Virus record (IMG/VR): IMGVR_UViG_3300017739_000160
Span: 1-20,281 of that record
From: a virus
DNA length: 20,281 bases
Reading direction: 5' to 3' (one strand)
A program made the translations under genes and the position numbers. The stretch's first letter is position 1. Every line of letters starts with the position of its first letter. Under the pieces are notes generated by a model. The model saw only the letters and a program-made list of their open reading frames with translations, ran no database searches and had not been told where the DNA came from. Shown piece after piece: positions 14,801-20,281 of the stretch.

Positions 14801-17800
14801 AAAACCACAGTTGGTTTTGATGACAATATTAGTAATGGTTTTGATGAGAATATTGGTCTTAAGATTAAGAAAATTAAACAACTTACTGTGAAGGAAGATG
14901 TTCTTGATTTGTCTGAAATTTCTGAAGCTTATGAGGTTGTATGGGATAATGTAGTTTTTCCTGTTGATGGAGAATATGAGATTGACTATGCTGCTCGTGA
15001 CAATCTTTTGCTAACGATTCGTGAAGCTGGTCAGTTGGGACCTGTGTATCAAGAAAAGACACTTGCTTATGTATATCATGATTTTAAGGCCATGGATAAA
15101 GGAACTAAGGTCGAAAAGTTTACGGCAGGTACTTATAGAATTGCTGCTATGGTACAGCAAAAGAAAATTAAAGAGGTCAAGAAAGGGAAGCTGTTGTCTT
15201 TTGGACTGAATATAAAGACTAAAGGGGAAGTAAGTTTTGAGTTGGATCAATCTTGGCAGGAAAATCCACTTGGAGTTGCCCTAACTATCAAAGCACCCAA
15301 ACCACCAAAATTAGAATTGGAAGATGGTAGGAAGTGGGAGAAGGATCAATGTCCCCCTAATCCATTATGGTCAACGAAATTTAAAACTAATAATTCTAAA
15401 AAGTCTTGGTGGCCAGTGATTGATCCAAATAATAAGTGGGGTCGCTTCATGGAGCAGTATGCGATATCTCCAGTAGAACCATCTGCAATAAAAGGAACTG
15501 CTACTGGTTTAGATTACTATAAGAATACTTGGGATCTTGAGATTTTGCATGATGGCACATATGGCTTGAAGGGAGCCTGTGACAAGCATGGGCAAGTTTC
15601 TATTCACAAAAAAGATGATGAAGGAAATTCTAGTATGGTTGCAATTATTCATACGAATAAGTATGAACTTAGTAGTGAAGTTAAAAAAAATCTGAAAGAA
15701 AAGAACATTGGGAAACTGCGTCCTGCTAAATTTACCAACCCAGAATTTCTTACTTTTGAATTAAAAAAGGGAAAGTATAAAGTTGAAGCTGAAGTCAAAA
15801 ATTCAAATACAGATATTTTAAAAAATATAAATAAAAAAGTTTTTCATACTGCAGATTGGGTATATACTAAAAAGAAACCTCCTAGATTTGTTGAGGTTTA
15901 CTTTACTGTTGAGGGGCAGGGTACGATAGGACATCGTGCAATAAAATTTGAATTTACTGAGAAGATTGGTAAGAAGTATACTTATGATCCACATACATTT
16001 ACAATTAGGAATCCTAAGACAGGTAATGTCAAGGAAAAAATAGCTGTTAGACTGAAGCCAAATACTGACTATGATGTTAAAGCAGTGCCTATGGATGTAA
16101 CACCCTTACAAAAGTTCAGAAGATTTACTATACAAACTATGGGCAGTCCTACATCTGCAATTAAGGATGTTTCTAAAAAGAGGATTAAATATACAGATTC
16201 GGTCAGTCAAGATGATACTGATGCAGAATTTTTAATTAAATCAACATCGCCTGGAATAAAAGCAGAGTTTAGTCCAAGTGGGCGCGAATTGATTGTGCAT
16301 GGAAGAGGTAACGGAACAGTAGATTTGGAATTGAAGTGGAGTGATGATGTATATAAAAATGGTCAAGCAGTTGGGCAACTTACTGTTGGTGATCTTGTAT
16401 TTAAGCAGAGGGGGAAAAAGGGAGATAAAGAAAAAACTCTAAAAGTTGATGCCATTGGACTTGCTAAGAACGAAAAAAATAGTGGCATATTGGAGCAGGG
16501 GACTATAGTTAAAAATCGTGAGGGTAAGGTAGAGGATATTAGTAATGAAATATTTGCAGATTATTATAAATCCGCTAATGATGATGATGATATTAGGGTC
16601 AAAGCTGCAGATGGATTATTTACGCCATCAAATCAAAGAAGATTGTCCAAAGATTCTGATAAGTTTGTTAAGAAGTATGGGGAAGGAGTACGTGGAAGAG
16701 GTACGTATGATTTGACATATAGATTTGAACTTGATGACCAATCTGATTATATAAAAAGTGTTGGAGATGCTAGATTTATGTCAGAGTATGATGGTCAGGA
16801 TATCGAAGTTACTGCATATAGTCGCTTAGCCAAAAAGGGTGATATCGGCCTTCGGATGACCCCAGTGTTTTACCATTCAAAACATATTATGGGTAAGACT
16901 TGGAAATTGAGATGGGAAGATGTCGATTTCCCTGAAGCTGGAATTTATAGAATTCAATTAGAAGGAGATGATGAGGCCAAACTGTTTATTGATGGCGAGA
17001 AAATATGTAAAGCTACAAAAGATGATGGTGTTGTTGAGGATTTTATTGAGGTTAAATCTCCTGGCAAAAGGATAATTGAGATTGAACTTCAAAATCGACG
17101 TATGGGAACAGATAAAGTTCGCTACACAAAATATAAAGTTAACCCAACTTTTGTTGCAGCAAAAATAACAACCCCAGTCGAAATCGACACTGGAAAGGAT
17201 GAGACCTGGGTTGATAACCCAATAGGAATTTCCGCCGTTTTAGTTCCTCCACCATGTATAGTAAAAGAACCAGGTGATGGTGGTTTAACAGACATCATCC
17301 TATTAGAAGAGGGTGGAAACATTAATGGTGGTGGGGATCCACCCCCCTTTGAGGAACCAGAACCAGGCGAACCTGAGGGACCAGAGCCAGGTGATGACGA
17401 TGATGGTGATGGTGGTGGTGAAGGTAGTGACACTGGTGATGACACTGGTGGTGGTGATGATGGTGATGATAATGATCCTGGGGGAGGAGATCCTGGCGAA
17501 CCTAACTATCCGGTCCTTGCTAAGCTTAAAGAAGTAATCGTAGGTGATCCTGGTATTAATTATGATTGCGCAGGAGATCCGATCGTAATCACCCCAGACA
17601 ATGGTGCAAAATTGGAATATGAGTGTGATCCTTTTGGAAAAATTCGTAAGGTCAATGTAATTGATCCAGGAGGCCCAGTCACAAAGAGACCTACAATTAT
17701 GATCAATAGTGAGACTGGTGTCAATGCTCGGTTCATACCGGTTATTGATGTTATTCGTGACCCAATTACGGATGACCCATCTAAGCTAATTACCGTTACG

Positions 17801-18055
17801 GACCTTGTTGGTGTTAAAAAGACCGGCTACTATAAAGGTAGACCATATTATGGTTCGGTTTATTATGAGGATGGTATTAAATATGCAGGATACTATGAAA
17901 CACCTGGAGATCCAGTTCAGATTTATGATACTTTAGAAGAAAGTATTACTGGAGTGGTCAAGAAAGATTCGTCTGGAACGATACGTCTTGGTACTGATAC
18001 TCTTGATAATCAAACAGGTTTGGATATACCAGGAACTCCAGATTATCTTGCGTAA
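11900..18055 (+). CDS. Giant modular virion protein (2051 aa) with PA14-like and repeated beta modules
   Basis: No named family fits the whole protein. It is made of repeated beta-rich modules. Four PA14-like units have 'W-D/E-x-x-x-FP-x-x-G-x-Y' cores with W457, W1015, W1211 and W1672 and, in two, LLIDGE/LFIDGE strands; PA14 domains bind carbohydrate. A second module (623-724, 1419-1516, and more diverged about 843-891) shares 'TDAQF.I.STSPGv.A.F' and 'L.LKW'. A 'W.xNPxGx' strand precedes two proline-rich breaks (about 1118 and 1770). Residues about 1805-1870 are a Gly/Asp/Pro/Glu linker. After it come a 'GxNYDC..DPIVI' unit echoing N-terminal residues 101-143, and a GYYKGRPYYGSVYY C-terminus. 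A tail fibre, baseplate or surface-adhesion role is inferred from size and neighbours. The ATG follows CGAGGA with 8-base spacing. Confidence 0.7.
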   Translation: MIDSKFTLFDRASSDNIRVGYVDPKRGYIDNVTIEEANKYAKKNPGTVFILKTRDKTKYLTINKVNKLTTEDVKTKKKCKGVKGINKNDKKSVPKVNISGCGGVGAAANIVISPEDNSVLSVEVISHGFGYTCEPKVTIEDDGTRLMPKFLSRIGPVETEAISFGDFDFEDYKIPVEDNTLSSDYDENGYEIGDWDPDAYLTDTNIPNFTEIQMYQRYMKNLTNPWWSTRTRSFAQTSSKINFNRLKYDVEHWKWGEKIYDTDFVFTEFDVFSSGSIKNRRIEVEFVAQDDSGHKFTLKGINQNFTQTFRKKVKLNTTYKVTPKGLKGTAKEKIEQQLLKERSFGKDGVEKVLDREGSYTDLTDAAKSKAAFFDIIGSANDNDDLQIFSRRGEFRGTKLLKGDPLKDQARNSHSLTFRIDKDPKPRESFMNKYAISPVPASDSPGSDYSNIQYIMKWDINFPITGDYVFKGQADTGGQLLIDGETIDDLPGITNKEKPGKWTRKIERGVHEVRLDVLNEPKIKTRDLKQIYSNGGRGGCPTEIDFKVTTDSDFASGIKIPDLNIDFTKDRGGEQLNKSFSRTVEHGKEYDVTCTSSSPGGGGKSNEYKIRVADPGSLGRGPTAQVKSVSNKTIKFTDAAYQMDTDAQFKILSTSPGVSARFSGSNDKDLKLIVKGEGDVTLQLKWDENPNKNGEAVGNIKVGGEVWKQTAHKDRKDDVTKTIKVSGGDSSRKKANIKLKTAGENVLQMEDNGDDDQSVLVCTVSCGRFININGNRCKLIFDAPEKRDKSVVSIFNTKDSIKDANQKLWRTDGESGEGDLSDFFNRYGVRPYRKVATVENRNKVTAKFDKDGSDLFLKLNGVGEVEIDFLMDVNDNLTDSGLAASEIRIETDTQPLILKRDVTLNSTSRALPPDGRFGRGNGRGSNRSSYYTGKEKEKVKGKGEFTGGKKYKVKIIGGSSDSGFKTIDKTTVGFDDNISNGFDENIGLKIKKIKQLTVKEDVLDLSEISEAYEVVWDNVVFPVDGEYEIDYAARDNLLLTIREAGQLGPVYQEKTLAYVYHDFKAMDKGTKVEKFTAGTYRIAAMVQQKKIKEVKKGKLLSFGLNIKTKGEVSFELDQSWQENPLGVALTIKAPKPPKLELEDGRKWEKDQCPPNPLWSTKFKTNNSKKSWWPVIDPNNKWGRFMEQYAISPVEPSAIKGTATGLDYYKNTWDLEILHDGTYGLKGACDKHGQVSIHKKDDEGNSSMVAIIHTNKYELSSEVKKNLKEKNIGKLRPAKFTNPEFLTFELKKGKYKVEAEVKNSNTDILKNINKKVFHTADWVYTKKKPPRFVEVYFTVEGQGTIGHRAIKFEFTEKIGKKYTYDPHTFTIRNPKTGNVKEKIAVRLKPNTDYDVKAVPMDVTPLQKFRRFTIQTMGSPTSAIKDVSKKRIKYTDSVSQDDTDAEFLIKSTSPGIKAEFSPSGRELIVHGRGNGTVDLELKWSDDVYKNGQAVGQLTVGDLVFKQRGKKGDKEKTLKVDAIGLAKNEKNSGILEQGTIVKNREGKVEDISNEIFADYYKSANDDDDIRVKAADGLFTPSNQRRLSKDSDKFVKKYGEGVRGRGTYDLTYRFELDDQSDYIKSVGDARFMSEYDGQDIEVTAYSRLAKKGDIGLRMTPVFYHSKHIMGKTWKLRWEDVDFPEAGIYRIQLEGDDEAKLFIDGEKICKATKDDGVVEDFIEVKSPGKRIIEIELQNRRMGTDKVRYTKYKVNPTFVAAKITTPVEIDTGKDETWVDNPIGISAVLVPPPCIVKEPGDGGLTDIILLEEGGNINGGGDPPPFEEPEPGEPEGPEPGDDDDGDGGGEGSDTGDDTGGGDDGDDNDPGGGDPGEPNYPVLAKLKEVIVGDPGINYDCAGDPIVITPDNGAKLEYECDPFGKIRKVNVIDPGGPVTKRPTIMINSETGVNARFIPVIDVIRDPITDDPSKLITVTDLVGVKKTGYYKGRPYYGSVYYEDGIKYAGYYETPGDPVQIYDTLEESITGVVKKDSSGTIRLGTDTLDNQTGLDIPGTPDYLA
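13194..15474 (+). repeat. Direct 19-bp repeat marking duplicated PA14-like modules
   Basis: The 19-base string AGTATGCGATATCTCCAGT occurs at 13194-13212 and 15456-15474, in frame and encoding YAISPV in both. The flanking protein (FMNKYAISPV / FMEQYAISPV) continues into the PA14-like units with W457 and W1211. The surrounding DNA is diverged, so the identity reflects an old duplication with conserved function or recent gene conversion. Confidence 0.85.
13766..16447 (+). repeat. Duplicated beta module in the giant protein
   Basis: Residues 623-724 (13766-14071) and 1419-1516 (16154-16447) align along their length. Shared points are 'K/R-IKfTD', 'DTDAxF-I-STSPG', an L-x-LKW strand, 'KNGxAVGxxxVG' and a closing 'KTlKV'. 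A weaker third copy covers residues about 843-891. These are protein-level repeats; DNA identity is patchy. Confidence 0.85.
17316..17505 (+). repeat. Low-complexity GGTGATGAT-rich linker region
   Basis: This stretch is trinucleotide-biased (GGT, GAT, GAC, GGA) and encodes a Gly/Asp/Pro/Glu linker inside the giant protein. The DNA microrepeats make it prone to slippage or recombination. The acidic residues suggest a flexible or Ca2+-binding spacer, which is inference. Confidence 0.8.
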
Positions 18056-18059
18056 TCAT

Positions 18060-18088
18060 GTTAAATAGTGTTATAATAGTCTTAAATA
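18060..18088 (+). promoter_or_regulatory. Candidate promoter elements before the spike-like gene
   Basis: In the 42-base gap before 18098 there are two late-like strings one base off NATAAATA, GTTAAATA (18060-18067) and CTTAAATA (18081-18088). Between them is a perfect sigma70 -10 box, TATAAT (18072-18077), with a poor -35 (TTGCGT, 18048-18053) 18 bases upstream. A promoter here is plausible; which element works is unclear. Confidence 0.35.
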
Positions 18089-18097
18089 TCATTCATA

Positions 18098-18748
18098 ATG
18101 TCAACAGCATCAAATAATTTTTTAGACAAAATTTCTAATTCCGATAATGCATCTGATTTAGGATTTAGTGCTCCGAGTTTTCCTACTGCCAAGAAAAATT
18201 ATGATTGTATAAAACTTAGTAACAGACATGGTTCAATATCTTTTGGTCATATCCATCAGAAAGGGGATGTAGTATCCTCAGTTTTGCTTCAGGGCCAAGA
18301 TGGCTCTCACTTCATAACAATGGATCAGACGACTGGAAATACCACATCAGTTTCTCCAGGTGCTTTTAATTTAAGGTCAGGCGTAGGTGACATTGAGCCT
18401 GAGGGTGATTCTTTGGTTTTTCATGCAGAGCAAGGTAATATAATCATAAAAGCAGATGCGGGTGATATTACTCTTATTGGGGATAGTATAAATCTACATG
18501 CAGTTGGCGCAGAAGGAAAGGGTCATGTCACTATTACGGGTAGCGAGAGTGTAACTGTTGACGCCAAAAAAGTTTTGGTTAATGCCAAAAGTATGTTTAA
18601 AATTGCTAGTCCTGGAACTGGTGAGATAATTGCCAATTCTGTTTTAAAAATGTATGGATCGTTGATAAAAGGTGTTACTGATGGATGTTCTCTAAAAGAT
18701 GGCAAGTATGGTGATCTCGGTTATCAAAAAATAAATACACTAGTATAG
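18098..18748 (+). CDS. Beta-helix spike-like baseplate protein, 216 aa
   Basis: The protein is not recognised by name, but residues about 75-185 have repeated short strands typical of a triple-stranded beta-helix: GDSLVFHAEQGNIIIKADAG, DITLIGDSINLHAV, HVTITGSESVTVDAKKVLVN. Such repeats are seen in the C-terminal spike of T4 gp5 and in VgrG tips. The N-terminal part contains NRHGSISFGHIHQKGD and LLQGQDGSHFITMDQTTGNT, resembling the OB-to-spike transition of VgrG/gp5-type proteins. It follows the giant protein and is separate from gp5 at 10268, so it could supply the spike tip. That is inferred. A late promoter (18730-18737) lies inside its 3' end. Confidence 0.6.
   Translation: MSTASNNFLDKISNSDNASDLGFSAPSFPTAKKNYDCIKLSNRHGSISFGHIHQKGDVVSSVLLQGQDGSHFITMDQTTGNTTSVSPGAFNLRSGVGDIEPEGDSLVFHAEQGNIIIKADAGDITLIGDSINLHAVGAEGKGHVTITGSESVTVDAKKVLVNAKSMFKIASPGTGEIIANSVLKMYGSLIKGVTDGCSLKDGKYGDLGYQKINTLV
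18730..18737 (+). promoter_or_regulatory. T4-type late promoter AATAAATA before 18761
   Basis: AATAAATA matches NATAAATA exactly and ends 23 bases before the ATG at 18761, nearly the same spacing as the element before gp26. It overlaps the last codons of the spike-like gene. It could start a separate transcript for the two tandem tail proteins that follow. Confidence 0.5.
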
Positions 18749-18760
18749 GGGTAATTAGTC

Positions 18761-19585
18761 ATGTCTTTTATGTTTGATGATGCCGCCATTGGCGGTCAAT
18801 TTAGGATTGGTCAGGGAATATGTCCTGCAATTGGAGAAGGCGTAACTAAAATCAATGGGTCAATGCATGCTGAAGGCCCATCGGTGTTTGGCAACCCAAT
18901 GAATTTTCCTACGGGTTATGCCACAGTTAATATTGGGGCACTTACAAATGATGATCCTGCTAATGCCAAGAATTTAATACCAAATCCTTTAGGAATTCCT
19001 GTTTGTATTGGAGCATTGCCAACATTAACTGGTATTCCCATTGTAAAGTGGGACCTTGCTGTTGCTGGCAATACTGCAATGTTTGGGCAGTTAAATATAC
19101 AGGGTAACATTCTTTCTGGTGGTAATATTGTTTGTGAGGGAGAGGTTGCTTCTAGATCTGGGGGACATATACTTTCTGCCAAAAAGAATTTTGATATTCC
19201 CCATCCAAATAAAGAGGGATACCGCCTTAGACATACTTGCCCAGAGGGACCTAGTAATGATGTATACTTTAGGGGAAAGTTAAAGAATCAAAAAGAAATT
19301 AGTCTTCCACCTTACTGGGAGAATTTTGTAGATCCGCAATCAATAACAGTAAATATTACTCCAATTGGAGCCCATCAAAATATTATTGTAAAGCGAATTG
19401 GTGATAACAAAATCTACTTACAATCGAGTGGTGGACTACCAATTCACTGCTATTATCATGTTTTTGGAGAGAGAATTGACGGTGAAAGGTTGATTCCAGA
19501 ATATAAGGGAAAGACCCCTGCAGATTACCCAGGAAATAATAGTGAATATTCTGTTTCTGGATACCATTACGATACTAAGGAGTAA
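18761..19585 (+). CDS. Tail protein with IPHP/RLRH C-terminal domain (274 aa)
   Basis: The C-terminal part (about residues 141-262) carries a domain common in virion proteins of marine phages and some giant viruses: KKNFDIPHPNKEGYRLRHTC, EGPSNDVYFRGK, ISLPPYWENFVD and a closing YYHVFGERID. The N-terminal ~140 residues are Gly/Pro/Asn-rich, with NPMNFPTGYATVNIGAL and IPVCIGALPTLTG, and a short strand repeat NIQGNILSGGNIVCEGE. The domain is found at the ends of tail fibres or appendages in related phages, where it may serve trimerisation or receptor contact. The next gene has the same C-terminal domain, indicating tandem duplication. The start follows AGGGG (about 18747-18751) and the 18730 late promoter. 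Confidence 0.75.
   Translation: MSFMFDDAAIGGQFRIGQGICPAIGEGVTKINGSMHAEGPSVFGNPMNFPTGYATVNIGALTNDDPANAKNLIPNPLGIPVCIGALPTLTGIPIVKWDLAVAGNTAMFGQLNIQGNILSGGNIVCEGEVASRSGGHILSAKKNFDIPHPNKEGYRLRHTCPEGPSNDVYFRGKLKNQKEISLPPYWENFVDPQSITVNITPIGAHQNIIVKRIGDNKIYLQSSGGLPIHCYYHVFGERIDGERLIPEYKGKTPADYPGNNSEYSVSGYHYDTKE
19577..19582 (+). promoter_or_regulatory. Shine-Dalgarno for the last gene
   Basis: AAGGAG lies 6 bases before the ATG at 19589 and overlaps the previous gene's last codons. It fixes the start. Confidence 0.8.
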
Positions 19586-19588
19586 AAA

Positions 19589-20281
19589 ATGACATTTCCG
19601 ATTTTTACAGGCAAACCAACAAATATTTCAACCTGTCTTGACCAAAGAACTTTGGGAACTCCTTCTTTTGATTGGAGTTATCCAGTTAAAGGGTTGACTG
19701 GTGATATCAATTATCCTACTGCATATGGAGCATGTCCTCCAATGCTTCACTATTGGATGAGATTGAATAGATTGAAAGTTGATTTGGATATTCTTGCTGG
19801 TACAAAAATATCTGCTATTGGATCCATCAATTCCCCACTTTACACTGGTGGTGCTATGATTGGAGTTGACATTAGTGCTTGTTCCGGAAAGAAAAACTTT
19901 GATATTCCTCATCCCAAGAAGGATGGTTGGAGACTAAGGCATGTTTGCATTGAAGGACCAACTGCTGATGTATATGTACGAGGAAAATTAAAGGGAACTA
20001 ATGCAATTAAACTCCCAGATTATTGGGAGGGGCTTGTTGATCTAGAATCAATTGATGTCTCTTTGACTCCAATGGGTCACTATCAAGAGTTGTTTGTTGA
20101 AAGTATAAATTGGGGTAAAAATATCATTGTAAAGAATAATTCTGGCGGTGCAATTGATTGTAGCTATGTTGTTTATGGGGAGAGAATAGACACCAGTAAA
20201 AATATTCCAGAATATGAGGGAGAATATAAGGATTATCCTGGAGACAATTCTGAGTACACTGGATCTGCAATTGTGGAGAAA
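19589..20281 (+). CDS. Paralogous tail protein with IPHP/RLRH domain (C-terminus cut by window)
   Basis: The visible 231 codons start 3 bases after the previous stop, behind AAGGAG. Residues about 98-220 match the same domain as the gene before: GKKNFDIPHPKKDGWRLRHV, CIEGPTADVYVRGKLKG, IKLPDYWEGLVD, VVYGERID and a DYPGDNSEYTG end. The N-terminal ~95 residues (TFPIFTGKPTNISTCLDQRT, ACPPMLHYWMRLNRL, SINSPLYTGGAMIGVDIS) differ from those of the neighbour. This gives two tail proteins with swapped front ends and a shared back end. No stop occurs before 20281, although the alignment suggests it ends within a few codons. Function is inferred as structural, probably fibre or appendage. Confidence 0.75.
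   Translation, partial: MTFPIFTGKPTNISTCLDQRTLGTPSFDWSYPVKGLTGDINYPTAYGACPPMLHYWMRLNRLKVDLDILAGTKISAIGSINSPLYTGGAMIGVDISACSGKKNFDIPHPKKDGWRLRHVCIEGPTADVYVRGKLKGTNAIKLPDYWEGLVDLESIDVSLTPMGHYQELFVESINWGKNIIVKNNSGGAIDCSYVVYGERIDTSKNIPEYEGEYKDYPGDNSEYTGSAIVEK

Noticed and set aside
17122-17537. Overlapping ORFs on both strands across the Gly/Asp linker
   Set aside because: The low-complexity GGT/GAT repeats leave several frames open; translations are Ser/Pro/Gly or Met/Val runs without protein-like features.

Overview
The window looks like part of the tail and baseplate gene cluster of a T4-like marine myovirus, most likely a cyanophage. The evidence is a set of recognisable T4-type structural proteins (gp48, gp4, gp26, gp51, gp27, gp5 N-terminal domain), strongly AT-rich coding DNA, tight gene packing with no gap over 50 bases, T4-type late-promoter motifs (NATAAATA), and a small ORF ending in a CP12-like motif typical of cyanobacteria. 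The host is inferred: a related AT-rich T4-like phage of another marine bacterium (for example SAR11) cannot be excluded. No bacterial genes, RNA genes, insertion sequences, CRISPR arrays or attachment sites were seen.

Layout. Left arm (1-2204, minus strand): a gp48-like tail-tube cap running off the left edge, a 170-aa conserved phage protein of unknown role, and the gp4 head-completion protein with a PD-(D/E)XK nuclease-like motif. A 39-base divergent region (2205-2243) separates this from the right arm, which is all plus strand: a tail-tube-fold protein (gp54-like), gp26, a short gp51, two consecutive large tape-measure-like proteins (774 and 827 aa, the second with a SleB/CwlJ-type cell-wall hydrolase domain), the gp27 hub, a 73-aa CP12-like protein, gp5 lacking a visible lysozyme domain, a 2051-aa repeat-built protein, a beta-helix spike-like protein, and two tandem paralogous tail proteins, the last cut by the right edge.

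How the genes fit together. gp27 and gp5 should form the central hub. The tape-measure-like proteins would fill the tube above it, gp48 and the gp54-like protein would nucleate the tube, and the spike-like and large surface proteins would decorate the baseplate or fibres. Peptidoglycan-degrading and spike-tip functions that T4 carries inside gp5 appear here in separate genes (6194-8677 and 18098-18748).

The most striking signal is at the gp26/gp51 junction. A canonical T TTT TTC slippery heptamer lies in the correct phase, is preceded by an SD-like GAGGGA and followed after 8 bases by a 10-bp hairpin that also covers the gp51 start codon. A -1 shift there fuses gp26 in frame to gp51 as a 300-aa protein. 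This is the arrangement of the tail-assembly chaperone pair of lambda-type phages, directly upstream of the tape measure, and suggests gp26/gp51 work as such a pair.
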